This document shows, piece after piece, positions 1 through 15,756 of a stretch of 64,000 bases of DNA. The position numbers and the translations under genes are program-made. Each line of letters opens with the position of its first letter. The first letter of the stretch is position 1. The notes under the pieces were generated by a model. That model was given only the letters and a program-made list of their open reading frames with translations. It had not been told where the DNA came from and ran no database searches. Source of the DNA: Apophysomyces variabilis (lineage: Eukaryota; Mucoromycota; Mucoromycetes; Mucorales; Mucoraceae). Location of the stretch: assembly GCA_002749535.1 (NCBI GenBank), contig MZZL01000387.1, forward strand, positions 498,090 through 562,089, read 5' to 3'.

Positions 1-1453
1 TAAATACTGTAATTCCACAGAATCTGCTTTTGGGATGTTGAAGAGGTTGCAAGCGAACAGTTAATGCCAACGCAGCCCATCTCTATTATGTAAAGGTTAT
101 AGAAGGGCAGGCACAATGAGGTTAAGAGGGAAAACCATTTGAACGACATGGTGCTCAGGTGTTTGCAATGCCTGGTGTGCTTTGGTTTGCAAAATTTAAA
201 GATGCTATTGACGATTTTGAGAGATTTCCCTAAGTTTGACAACGTTCTAAATTACTGACATGATGTCAATCGCACGGGGCGTTGTCAATATCTACAATAA
301 CAAGCTCACCGGATTTTGGGACGATGCCAGTTTCACGATGCTGAAATGCTTCAAAGAATAATAACACCTATCTAGCCTAGTTTATGACATGATCGTTAGG
401 GGCGACTCGTTTGATGGCCAAATCGGCGGAAGATGCATCAAACTTTGACAATTAGGTGAATCCAAGTGAGCCATTTTCGTCTTGCGTTCAAGCAGATCAT
501 TCGCAAGGTTGGCTCATATCCGGTAAAGTTGGCACAAAGTCGACCTTCAGCTGTGTACAGCTATCGTTCCTTAAGTCGTCCTGTTACTTGTCACCGTTTG
601 AGATTAGCAAGGAGATAGGGCTGTGTTGTCCCGCTTCACAGTTGCATGCCTTGGATATAAAAGAGATAGCGTAGTAATTATTATTCAGAATGCATGTAAA
701 CTGAAACCAATGAGTTACATATCTTGATTCCATCATCTATCCAATGATGTCGAAGTAGATAAGAGACAAAATATTGGATGAATGCAACCTGCTGCTCGCT
801 GAGCGACGATGGTGAAATTGTTAGCTTTAGTGCGAGCCATTAACATAAGATGGTGCTGTTTATTAGAATTGACGTGAAAAGAAACAACATGGATCCGTAC
901 GCTTATCAAAATATGCTTTGACGCAGGCGTGTCTATACAACGCATGTAATTAACCCGCCTCGTCTATCTGAACATTCATTTTAATTGGAAATATGTAGTT
1001 TTTATTGCGACATTTTTGCAAAATCAAAACAATGATTGCAACGGCACAGGGCTTTCTTGCTTAAGCAATACTTCTACACGATTATTATCTCTTTTATATA
1101 TCGTCCTTGTCCATGCCCTCTTTGACTGATTGCGTAAGCTATGTTATTCTGAAGAAGCATGCAGATAGCAGTGGCAATCAGAGAAAATTAGGAGCTATTT
1201 ATCGAAGAAGAAAACGCAAAACCTTGAATGATTCTTCAAGAGGTATAGTAAGAATTGTCCTGCATAAGACTCTCCCTTTCATGCAGCGAAATATGGAAAA
1301 ATCTGACCTAATTATTTTCTTCGTTCAAACTACTGTGAATTTCTCCACACTTCACCCCCCGTTGCGTCATTGCTTTGAAATTGTGGGAGTTCCGTGCGGT
1401 GCACTAGAGGGGTGCGTGTAACTCAAACCGATCGTCTTGCCAATGACATACTC
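1..1453. other. gene-poor stretch upstream of the Rim15-like gene
   Basis: No open frame here gives a protein I recognise. The longest frames (about 60-100 codons, e.g. 1107-1421) have no domain or splice context. The stretch just before 1454 is probably promoter or 5' leader of the kinase gene. Decayed mobile DNA cannot be excluded for the first 700 bases. Confidence 0.4.
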
Positions 1454-4400
1454 ATGGACGACGTAGCCCCAAGGGTTTCGACTGAAAGTAGCCCTCAGAT
1501 ACTCTCGTTGGTAACCTATTCTGAAAACACAGCTTTACCCGTTTTGTCCGGTAGTCATTCGCATCCAGCACCAGATAGCCTTCTCACCATGTCGGGGGAT
1601 TCACCATCGTGCCAAACAACTTCCAAACTTCGTAGTGTCCCTATACCGCAACCTCTGCTTTTAAAAAGACGCACGAGCAGAACTTCGCTTTCCTCGTCTG
1701 AAGATATGGTGGATTCCACTGCACACTCTCCTTCTTCACCCTATCACTTGTCAACTTCTTTTTCAACCGTTCGCTATTCACACCTTGCATGTCACTCGCA
1801 TCTGCAATCTGAACATCCTAAAAGTACTGCAGATAAATTTTACTCGACGTCTCCAGTAACTGCAGCTGGCTTATCACTAGACTCTCACTATTCGACCAAG
1901 CCGACTATGGGCGCTATAATCGGTCGTAAAAAGGCTTTTTTCAATGACACTGAATCCAGTAGCAGTCCAGGAAGCGAGACGGACCAAAGTCATGGCAGTC
2001 CTCGCTTAGTCTCAGCTTCATCACCGAACTCAACTCAGCAATCCTCTGTCCCTGCAAGCTCTTCCTCCAAATTTGTCAATTTTCAGTCTGGTATTGCTGG
2101 AAAGTGTAAGCTTAAACGAAGCAATTTAATTGATGCACCATCTGCCAGTACAACAATACGAGATGATGATGTTCCTTCTTGTATCGCAGAGACAATAAAA
2201 TATTCCGCGACAGAAGGTATATACTTGGGAAAAGTGCGTGTACGTGTCATCTGATGCTTTGATCAGTTAATAGACAGCGAAGATTGGCGCCAGTTCAATC
2301 TGATGTGGAGTCATCCTTTCAGCAATCCTCATTGGTAAACACAAAGAACAAATCGGGATCTTTGTCAAAGCTCCGTGAGAACAGAGTATCAACTTCTAGT
2401 CCAAAGTCAAAACCACTGCGTGAGAATTCATTTGACGCGACTGTCTCAAGAGAGCACTGCATGACACCACTCTCTTCGGAAAAGATATATTGTTTGAGAA
2501 GGGTAGAAGTCAGCGACATTAGCGTACCAGAGAATGACGAATCCATATCTAACTGTTCAGTGGATACTTCTCAATGTCTGCCGTCAACATCTCATAGGAG
2601 ACCGAGCCTTCAAAAAAGAGGATCTTCATTCCATAGAAGATCATCTTCTATCTCTTCTACTATAACAGAGGCGAATAGTATACCCGATGGATGTGTGCAA
2701 TCATCCAGATCTATCCAGTTATCGCATTCGCAATTACACAGTATGATGCCTGGGAAAGGTATTGGAGTGTTTTGGGAAACTGCAGTGCTAATTTGCTGTT
2801 TCAAGAAAAACCCGTTTCAAGCGGCGATCAGAGTTCATGTTCATCTTCACCATCCTTTAATCAAATGCAGTCTGTTAGTCAACGACACCGGCGTAGATCA
2901 TCCATGAGCATCCTGCGAAATATCCCTAGCTCAGCACTTGCAAATATAGTGAATGGAAGTTCCTCTTTTAATGCCACAGATATATCGACGCGTGATAATG
3001 CTGTCGATATGAATCGTCATACCCGTACTCACACGGCACCTATTGGTAAATCACCTAACGTTAACAACGGCGAAATACCTGCTTATCAGCATTCCCTACA
3101 TATGCTCATAAGAGAGCAGCTGTCGAACAGACAAGCTAAAAGCAGAGAAAAACATAACTGCTCATCGTTTGAACATCCAACAAATCCATCTGACGTGGAC
3201 AAAGACATTGTTGAAATAAGTTTAGATGAGGGATTCAGTCCGGATACCAACGATGTAGATTCTTGTCATCAATATGAAAGAGAGGGATATAGTAGCACGG
3301 AGTTGTTCTCACCAGTGTACCCGGCAGTGTTATTAAATGCAACTCGGAAGGGGTTCGATTTGGACTCCACCGCAAACGAGGTGTCGTGCTTCGAGTCGGT
3401 TGATGGTGACACATCAGCACCTGAAATAAGTCGATTGGACGATGATGGTTTCAGTTATTTTGAACAATCACCTGAGATGGCGTCAAACCAAGGTAGCACG
3501 CATCTTGTGCATGTAAATGATATCATTGAACGATTTTTCTTTTTTAGGAAACTTCAGTAATGACAATACCGGAAAAAGTATGAATCTTCCGAGCGTATTG
3601 TCTTCTAGGGCCTGCAAAGATTCCTATGCTAAGAAACTGCATAAATCGCGCTCTGCCAAAATTAAAAAGTGGTGCCTTCTAAGATTTACCGATGCCAACA
3701 AAATGGATATACCAGGAGAAAGTGGAGCATATTCAAGCACTCAAACGATAACGCCGGCCCGCACAAGTCAGCAGCCATATACAAATCCAAAGAAATTGAC
3801 AATCGTGCTCCCAGTACATGACAAGACGAGTTCCACTTCTGCAGGACATCCAGAAGAGGAATTGGATATCATGAAAGACATCCCTTGGATAGATTGGATA
3901 GAAGAATATAACGCGATAAAGGAAAATGAAATTCGGCGGCGGTCTTCGATAGTAATAGCCGATACCCACACGTCATTCTCTTTCGATGGTGAATCAACTA
4001 TCAACAAAACAGTAACAAATTGGTGGAGATCTGTTAAGCAAAACGCCGAAGGCTACTCGTTTAAAAGACATCTCCCAAGATCTATGAAAGGCTCTGTGCG
4101 CGGTTATCATCACAAGCGTAGCAATTCATTATGGAATACATTTCCTGGAAGTTCAAAAAGGTTCGGTAAAAGATGCAAACCTAGCATGGCATTGGATTTG
4201 CAAAGCTTTAGACGCAATCTACCAGTATTCCCGCGACGGCAGATGACAGGTCCAACGGAGCAAGCTACAGCTGCCGAAAAAGTACTACTACGTCGATGTA
4301 TCACTCCTCCTACTGCACGAACGTCCTTTGACAACACATCGTTGCATAGCGACGACACTAGCCCTTCACCGTCGTCGGGAAAATCGTCTGTAAGAACACG

Positions 4401-7400
4401 ACGAGCGTCAAAGCTTGCAACCCATTTGGGTAGCATTGGGTATAAATTCCATAACCCAATCCATCATACCGGTGCACTTGGTAGTCTCGGTAATGTTTTC
4501 AGTGCTACTCAAGGGAATGCATACCGTCCGGCAGAGAAAATACAACACACAATCAAGTCCAGACTACAAGGAGCTAAAATGACTTGCAATGCCGAGTTGC
4601 GTAAAATCATTGACGGATTGAACGAATATGTCGAACGTGGACTTTGCTACGTGGATAATTTGGATGGAGTTGAAGAGCAAAGTGGCAATATCGTTGAACC
4701 AAAGGCAGATAAACAAATTGAAGATAGCTTAAGTGAAGACTTCACTGGATCTACCGAAGACGTGTCTTACGACGTTCCAAAGCACGAAATACCAGCTGTT
4801 AACACCAATGACGCAAATTGCTCGGAAGATGCTACTTCATCCAGTGCGTTGAGAAAACAGAATTTAACTATCAGCTTGCGAGATATACAAGAACAGGAGG
4901 ATGGGTCATGCAACAATACGTTTGATTCTGATTTTGAATACGAACAGGATGAGGACTATGAGGCTGCATCATTAAGCCCCATGGTCGCTATGGTTTCTGA
5001 AGACTCATACATGCAAACGCCATTTATGCTTACATTACAGGAGCTTATAGGCTTAACACAACAAGTGCTGGATACAGATATTGACGTGTTTCTGGATAAT
5101 TCTGGAATCTGCGCTGAAATTGTTTGTGCAATTCAAGCAATTGGTGTCAAGTGGGATTATCATCCGGGTTGGCCATGCAGAGAATGGTACGTCAGGTTAC
5201 TCCTTGGTGTGGCAGCGCTCAATAGAGTAGTTGAGTGGTGGGAGGCAGAACGTGGTTTTTGGGCTACAACATGGGACTCGCATGCTGTTTCAGTAAGTGA
5301 AGCGGAGGGAACCGATGCAGAGTCCATTAGCGGCATTTCGAAGCTGGATGAAAGCGACTTTGTCAGCGGCGGCAGAATTCGCCGAACAAGTGAGACGGGA
5401 AGCTTTTGGACGTTAACTGGCAGTGTTAACCTCCAAGAAGATACTGAAATGGACGGGATAAGTGCGGAAATACAACACAGTGCTATATCTCCATCTCCTG
5501 GAGAAAATTTAGAAGAGCCCGAGTTCGATGAGGGCGCTAAATTGCAACAAGAAGCTGAGCGTGTGCAGAACAGTACGATTGTCATGGAACTGGATCTACT
5601 TTCTACTGCTGTCCGATACCTCAGTCCTGTGTGGATAAAAGTCATTGGGTAATAAGTCTACGTGTTAAAAACACAGTTTGCTGAATTATCTACAGGACTG
5701 ACCCTCAAACCATGATGGGGAACAGCGTGTCCGAAGTACTTATGGGAGATGATCAAGACGTATTTAGCATAGCTACTGAGGAGCTTCTCGCGGATGACTC
5801 ACAGACCGTAGAAGTACAATTCACTGTCAGCACCGCCGATGAGTCAATGGATATGGAAGGTAAAGGAATGTTGATGTATGATCGCGTTACGGGAGAACCC
5901 AGCCATACGATGTGGGTAATCAAACCTATGGGCATGCGTCGATGGTCATTGATAGAACAGGCACTTATTGCTAAGGCTGCAAAGAGTTCATCCAGTACAG
6001 CAACGCCCATGCCAACTCCAACGCAAGAACGTCAGCAGCTATTGATAAACCAGGAGGAAATTGTAGGAGAGACGATGAATCGAACGAGATCACTGTCAGA
6101 GCCTGTCTCAGAAGGACCTCTTTTCACCGGACCAAACCAAGAAGCAGGCATCAACGAACCAATTTCACATGTCAGCAGTGAGCTTAATTTACTCAATACA
6201 ACCGGTGTTGATTGGCAATTGAAAAGCATGGCAATGCGTAGAGCAATTTCTCATGGAGGGGCACCTGTTTCAGATAGCTTACTAGCGTCACCATCAACTC
6301 TGATGACTCTACCGCCAGTGCTATGTCGAATATGCGAACGTTGGGTCACAGCCTGCTTTTTCGAAAGGCATTCGGAGCTGTGCGCTGAAATACATCGCAC
6401 AGAGATGGATGTCGCGATTTGCAATGATAACATGAGGGAAATGAAACGTCATGTGAATGAATTATTGGATGAATGCAGAAATGAAATTTCTGATACAAAT
6501 CTTCGAAGCACAAGTACTGAAAAGGGTTTAGCACTGCTTAACAGAAAGCAGGAAGATTGCCTCTTGTTCGATAATTCGATACCAACTAACAAGACAGTTA
6601 CATCAAACGAACAAAAATTTATCGAGCTGGATATTTATAAGAAATTGATACATATTCTCGATGTAGCATTGAGCATTGTTATTCCAGGAAACGGTATTGA
6701 CGAAGATCCCGAACTGGTGGCTACAGACAGACGATTCAAAGACGAATTCCAACCATCTCAGTCAAAATCCCAGATGATCCAGATTTTGTATTGGCGCAAG
6801 CCTCTATCGGATAACCCGGAAATGACGTTCCTAATTAATGATGTCGAAATGGTCACTAAAAGCAAAGTAGAAAGCGTGAATCGGATGCGAGATCAGCTTG
6901 AGTACAACGAGCGGGTCAGATCGGAATTTCGAAAGGCTTTCCAGACAGGCGATGATTGGACTGAATTTGTGTCTAATGAAGAGGAGCCGGCTGTTGTAGC
7001 AGATGAATCAACTGATAAGGATTATGCAACAGAGGAAAAGCAGGACGATATGTATGAGGAAAACAGCAATGACACTGCCAGATCAACCGATATGCATTCG
7101 CCCAAGAAAAATTTCATCAACAAACTGAAGTTATGGAAATTGATGGGATCATCCACTATGAATCGCTTTTCTAGGCGCCCGAAAGAAAAACAAGTAGAAT
7201 CAATGCCAGAAAAGATTGTGGAAATGGAAATAATCGATACGCCTATAGCATCTCCCAGCATTCACCCTAGGCGTAGTTCCTCTATCAAAAGATCTTGTAC
7301 TCCAACCAGTAGCAATAGTAGCCCTGGCAAAGCACATACTGGGCTCACAACCAAATCACCAATGTCGCCGCTTCCAGCACCTTCATCCTCAAGATCAACC

Positions 7401-9981
7401 TTGCCTAGCATCAAAGATTTCGATATAATTAAGCCTATTAGCAAAGGTGCCTTTGGATCTGTATTTCTGGCAAAGAAGCGGTTAACGGGCGAATATTATG
7501 CAATCAAGTTTTTGAAGAAGTCCGATATGATCGCAAAGAATCAGGTCACTAATGTCAAAGCTGAGCGTATGATATTGATGACACAGACGGATAGTCCGTT
7601 CGTAACCAAACTTTACTACACGTTCCAGTCAAAAGACTATCTTTATCTTGTGCTTGAATATCTTAATGGTGGAGACTGTTCGGCATTGATCAAAGTGCTA
7701 GGGTCTTTACCGGAGCCATGGGCGCGAAGCTATTTAGCAGAGGTGACACTAGGTTTGACTTATCTGAACAAAAAGAATATCATCCACAGGTAAACAAAAT
7801 TAATGTTACGTATGACTGGTTGAACCTTATTTCTGAATTGTTACCTAATAGAGATTTGAAGCCTGATAACTTACTGATTGATCAGAACGGACATTTAAAG
7901 CTTACCGATTTTGGTCTTTCTCGTATCGGCTTCTTGGATCGTCGTGTACGGGATGAATTGAACACTTCACCGTTTGGCAACACTGCAAACTTGCCAACTT
8001 CGCCAGCACCTTCGCGTTCTGGAACACCTCCGCAATCGCCCGCAACGATGTCTTTCTCGCCAACAAATACTCTTTTTCGACATTCCTATTTCAGTATGTT
8101 GCTTGATCGCAACAGAAGAGGTTCTCTGGCCAGCTCCGCTTCGGGCGACCAGAGCGTATTAGCGACACCTAGTGTTACTGGAGACTTGAGCAGTCCTTTA
8201 GGGACAGGATCTAGCAGTAATACACCGTCATTATCAGACGAACGGACTTCGAAACATCGCGCAAGCACTTGTTTTACCAGTGGATTTAGTGCGACAACGC
8301 CTGGGATTACTACTCCTGGCTTCATGCCTTTGGAGCGCCATGATGCTCATGATAATGCAGATTCGCCGCGGAAAGCAGTTGGAACCCCTGATTATCTTGC
8401 ACCAGAAAGTATCTTAGGCACAGGAGATGATTCGATGGTGGATTGGGTAAGCTTTTCCCACCTTCGCTATTGTTTTGTTCTTATCTTAAACCTTTTGTTT
8501 TCTTGTTAGTGGGCACTAGGGGTGATTTGCTACGAATTTTTGTATGGATATCCTCCATTCCACGCAGAAACACCAGACAAAGTATTTGAAAACATTTTGT
8601 CCCGACGGATTGACTGGCACGAAGATATTGTATCTATATCACCTGAGGCGCGAGATTTTATGGAACGCTTGATGACGTTGGATCCAGAAAAGCGCCTCGG
8701 AGCAAACGGTCCTGATGAAGTAAAAAATCATCCTTTTTTCAAAGATATCGATTGGGATAAACTTCTCAGTGAATCACCATCTTTCGTTCCGCAACCACAG
8801 AATGTGGAAGATACAGATTACTTTGATTCGCGCGGAGCAACTATGCAATCACTTGATGATATCTTAGAGGACTCTGCCAAAAGGCACGTTGAAAGAGCTA
8901 AAGCTATTATCCAAGAGCAGAATCCCGAGAAAGTAGCGCCATGTGAAAGAGCAGCTTCCGATGAATTTCCGGTGAACGATCTGCTAATGGACAGTGTTGA
9001 AGATGGTGCTGATTTTGGCACGTTTGTGTACAAGAACCTCCCTGTATTAGAAAAGGCCAACGAAGATATGATACGGAAGATTCGACATGACAGTATTGTT
9101 GCAGGTTCTCCTACCGGTATGCATCCTGATATTGGATCATGTAGACTATTGCATCGCTCATTGCCTGCTATACCCAAACGCAAGCGACATTCGATCTTTG
9201 ATATACCCAACGTACGTGAAAATTATGGCCAGCCTTCTACATCCCTCCCCACTACTCCATATGACCTTTCACCTTCGACTTCCTCCAAAGTGAGTGCCCC
9301 GCGTCGATCCATGGATACTGCATCACAGCATGCTGCAAGATTGACAGAGAAGAATAAATCTATCGAACCGTTTCTTTATCGTACGCGGTCTGCGTCTTCA
9401 CCGGGGAATCATGTACTCAGAGACGTTGTCATGGCTATCATGCCGGAAGTGCCACTGTCTACCAGAATGGAGGACGCGTCAGTCTCCTCAGTTCACTGTA
9501 ATCCAGGAGGACATATTTCGACTCACCCTCTGGACATTTCCAGCTCCTTTACAAGAGAAAAGCCTTTGAATTGTCTGATTGCAGACGATAATCCCATTAG
9601 TTGTAAAGTCTTGGAAACGGTTCTTCAATCATTGCATTGCCGATGTGTCATTGTACGTAACGGAGCACAAGCCATACGATGCGCCATGGATGTTCCCTTT
9701 GACATAATTTTTATGGATGTTCGAATGCCAATAAGTAAGGAATTTAAAGAAAAAGGAAAGGTTGAAGAAGAGGTATGCTCATGATTAGTAACACAGTTGA
9801 TGGAGAGGCCGCTGCACGAATGATCAAGTCTACCAACAACGTGAACCGTGGTACTCCTATTGTAGCAGTTACTGCTTACGAGCGCAGATCACAATTCGCA
9901 GGTGCATTTGACGAGATCTTAATGAAACCTATGACAAAAAATATCATATTGCAGCGATTAAGATACTTTTGTTGGAATTAG
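1454..9981 (+). CDS. RIM15: Rim15/Cek1-family AGC-like protein kinase with C-terminal receiver domain
   Basis: Nutrient/TOR/PKA-regulated Ser/Thr kinase of the Rim15 (budding yeast) and Cek1 (fission yeast) family, which controls quiescence entry through endosulfine-type substrates. Proposed exons: 1454-2233, 2278-2758, 2806-3492, 3548-5648, 5696-7789, 7852-8446, 8510-9734, 9797-9981, giving about 2715 aa. The first intron could instead start at 2240. A zinc-finger-like CRICERW...FFERHSELC segment is near residue 1560. The kinase domain runs from about residue 1924 (G-loop ISKGAFGSVF, lysine in YAIKFLKK) to about 2323. HRDLKPDN spans the 7790-7851 intron. A roughly 150-residue Ser/Pro-rich insert separates DFGLSR from GTPDYLAPES, the family hallmark. 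A CheY-like receiver follows (about 2599-2715) with acidic pair ADD, phospho-acceptor Asp in FMDVRMP and Lys in LMKPM. No PAS domain was seen. The start is the first ATG in the frame; upstream exons are possible. It is much longer than yeast Rim15, mostly through low-complexity N-terminal sequence. Confidence 0.9.
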
Positions 9982-10093
9982 AAAGCAGTTCATGGCAATG
10001 GCCATCATTTATACCCCTTTTCTCACTTACTGAAACATTTGCATTTGATTGTTTGTGGATATAGTTGGTTTTTTTTGCCGTTCTTTTATTTTA

Positions 10094-10099
10094 AATAAA
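10094..10099 (+). terminator. AATAAA polyadenylation signal of the Rim15-like gene
   Basis: A perfect AATAAA lies about 115 nt past the kinase stop codon, in the 230-bp gap before the convergent membrane-protein gene. It is a match to the eukaryotic poly(A) signal; use is inferred. Confidence 0.4.
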
Positions 10100-10211
10100 G
10101 TCCTTTTTGAATAGTTCAAGATAAAACATGGTATCTGGGTATCAATTAGCTAATAAGGTTATCATTAATGCATGCGTAATACCGTCAGATGACGGACAGC
10201 CCTGAAAGCGA

Positions 10212-11606
10212 CTATACCATATGGGATGCGTGCAAGCGGACTACATCGCCCGAAGCAATCCGAGACGGAAAAGGGGGGATAGTTTCCAATGCATTATATG
10301 GCTTTGTAGTGTTCGCTATCCGGTCATGAGACACTGTTGGTGAATGATGGGAGGTGTCTGGCGAACGAGCTTTTCCAGCCGCGGAAGTCGAGATATCTGC
10401 CATGGATCTGCTTGACAGAAAATTATCTATTCGATGTCTGAAAGGCTTCATTTGATTTGGGCGCATTTCAACAACATCATTCTGGTTATCATTTTCACAA
10501 GGTCGCTGCGGCTGAAAGATGGCAATCTAAAAAGGAATTGGAAATATATGAGCTTAGTTGTGCTGCTGTACAGAAGGAAAACTTTACCGTTGTGATCCAG
10601 ATAAAGACCACACAAAGATTGCAATTTCCAATCAACAAGTCCATTGCGAATCGGTTGTTGTTGACAGTCCGGTTGGGCGTCAACCCATCGGCAGATAGGA
10701 TGAAGAGAGATATTCCATAGCTGTACAGTGAAATTGTCAATAACTTGTTCATGTCTCGAAAGTAGGCTAATTTGGTCACAAGCGTCTTGGCATGCTTGTG
10801 GACTGGAAGCGTACGAAGAAGGCGACTAAAACGAATATGCGATCGAAGACCCAGAGTGGCCACGACAAGAACTAATAGAGAGAGCGTATAAGTTAACTAA
10901 GTATCTTCCTTTTTCTTATTACCTTGCGAAGCGTAAGCTAACTGGGGAGCCACTTCACGCAATATCAAGTTATCACGATAGGACCACTGCAAGAAAGGGA
11001 ATATAGCCATGCTTACAATCGCCCTACCGAAATAAAAGCAATCAAGTTGTTACAGGTCTTCCTTTCTTTCGTTTTGACGCCGTTCTAACCAGATAATGTA
11101 TATTTTAAATTCGCAGGAAGTCATAAATGATCTTTTCGCCACATTGTTACATAAATAATTCCAGAAGCATTGCAGTAAAAAGAAGACGCCAGTTTGCAAG
11201 GAAAAGGTAACACATTCGATGTAGTCAATGATCTGTTTTTCTCCGGTTTAGGTAACGTTGTTAGATGAGAAGTGGATCACTTACTTTGCCGATACGTTGA
11301 TCTTCTGGTTGCCAGTCCCAAAACGGTTTAATAATAAGATTTCCATCACGGGGTGCTGCGAGGTATCCTTCTTTGTATTTTATATAGGTGGATGTGAAAT
11401 CTGCGCAACGGGGAAATTAGGCTTAGATAGTAATATTTATTATATTGAGCCATTTACCCCATACAGATTGGGTGACCATCATCAATACCAGAAAGATGGT
11501 AACGATGGATTTCAATTCCCCGGCAATGATCTTTGATGGGGAGAAACAGCAGAAGCGATTGTTGATCCATATACTATATAGCAGATAGATGGAGAGATAT
11601 ACTTCG
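10212..11606 (-). CDS. multi-pass (7-TM-like) membrane protein, N-terminal exon(s) unresolved
   Basis: Minus-strand exons 11458-11606, 11285-11400, 11090-11232, 10923-11023, 10588-10871 and 10212-10526 join in frame through short introns with GT and AG ends (e.g. 11233-11284, 11401-11457). They give a protein with several hydrophobic helices: around IVTIFLVLMMVTQ, FSLQTGVFFLLQ, IYIIWAIVSMAIFPF, VLVVATLGL, LLTISLYSYGISLF and DLLIGNCNLCVVFIW. A polar tail of about 105 residues follows, probably cytoplasmic. Connecting loops such as YKEGYLAAPRDG and KPFWDWQPEDQ are polar. The overall plan resembles uncharacterised receptor-like proteins of Mucoromycota, but I recognise no G-protein-coupling motif. 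At least one upstream exon is needed; a hydrophobic stretch near 11700-11760 is a candidate. Function unknown. It is convergent with the Rim15-like gene. Confidence 0.65.
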
Positions 11607-11964
11607 CTAATGCAGCGTTCTTGGTATACCGGTTAAGCCATGGGTTCTATTACACTTTTTGCTTTTCTTACGTAGGTAGGAATATTCGCCAAGATGTGTC
11701 ATAAGGAAAGAGAGATAAGGAAGCCGAGGATGGTCAAAGAACAATAGGCAAATTTAAATGATTTTGAAGAAGATGCATTTTTCACATGACATAATAGGAT
11801 TCATCACCATTGCATCTTAGTTATTGCTCTGTGGCGATGTCAAAACCGGAAATCCCATTAGAAAAAGTTAAATCAACTGATCATAGCCCCTGAAAGAGGA
11901 GCCCATTGATTGTTTAATTTTGACACAGTAACCAATCCCTGTCGAAAAGAGGAACTTCAGGTTT
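11607..11964. other. short intergenic/5' region between divergent genes
   Basis: Lies between the membrane-protein gene (minus) and the 165-aa protein gene (plus). It probably holds the missing first exon of the former and both promoters. I could not fix a start codon here. Confidence 0.35.
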
Positions 11965-12696
11965 ATGCAATTTCATCCTGCCTATTTGAACAAGCCACAC
12001 ACAGACCTAGGTGATAGACACAACCCTAGCCAACGCTTGCTTTCCATACCCCCAATTTCCCCAATGGAACAACGCGTTCAGCAATTCCACGATGATACAA
12101 AAAACATACCTAAACCACCAACGGCAAAGACAGTAAAACAAATGAACACATTACGCAAGTTCATTTTCAAAAATCAAGTACGCGCTTCCCAATGCTCAAC
12201 TGCACAATCCGTATTAACGTCGAACACACCTTCCCCTACAAAAAAAAAAGGACTATCGTTTCTCGGACAAGGAAAAGAATAAGCTGTTCGCATGCATTGA
12301 AGTCTACTTTACAGTATTTGACAGAACGTAAAAGCAAACTTATCACCAAGGAAAGGTGAGAAAGTATCCATAACGCTGCATATTATCCTTTTTTAGTGCA
12401 TCTGAAGCTTCCAATGTATCGGCATTTCCTCTGATCGAAGATGCCCTCAAAGTACCTTGTTTCACTACAAAGCAGAAAAGTCAGTTGTTAAAATGGTAGG
12501 CTTAGTCATCTACCTTTTTCAAGTTGTATGCATTCATATAAGAAACTTCAGGTACGATGAAATCCTTGCAAAGCAGGAGGGAAAAGATGCCGATACGAAC
12601 AAAAAGGAGTCCACGCAAATTGATGAGGATGAAGAAAATTATGACGACTTTGATTGGGATGCATTTGAGAAACAAAAGGATGACGAAGATTGGTAG
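11965..12696 (+). CDS. hypothetical protein, 165 aa, acidic C-terminus
   Basis: Four exons join cleanly in frame: 11965-12177, 12315-12355, 12397-12495 and 12552-12696. The introns begin gtacgc, gtgaga and gtaggc and end in AG. The predicted protein starts MQFHPAYLNKPH. It has a basic middle (TLRKFIFKNQ, then YLTERKSKLITKE across the first junction) and a conserved-looking WYDEILAKQEGK segment. It ends in a strongly acidic tail with DFDWDAFEKQKDDEDW. There is no signal peptide or membrane segment. I do not recognise the family; the acidic Trp-rich end could be a protein-interaction tail. It is convergent with MCM3, whose stop lies only about 70 bp away. Confidence 0.6.
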
Positions 12697-12764
12697 TTGT
12701 ATGTACGCGAAAGGATTTGTATTCATAGATGAAAGGAAGTAAAAGTTACAAAATGCACAAATTA

Positions 12765-15756
<2,992 letters not shown>

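Noticed and set aside
12178..12314. Apparent frame change at an A10 run in the 165-aa protein gene
   Set aside because: A 137-nt GT-AG intron joins the flanking exons in phase 0, so a homopolymer error is not required.
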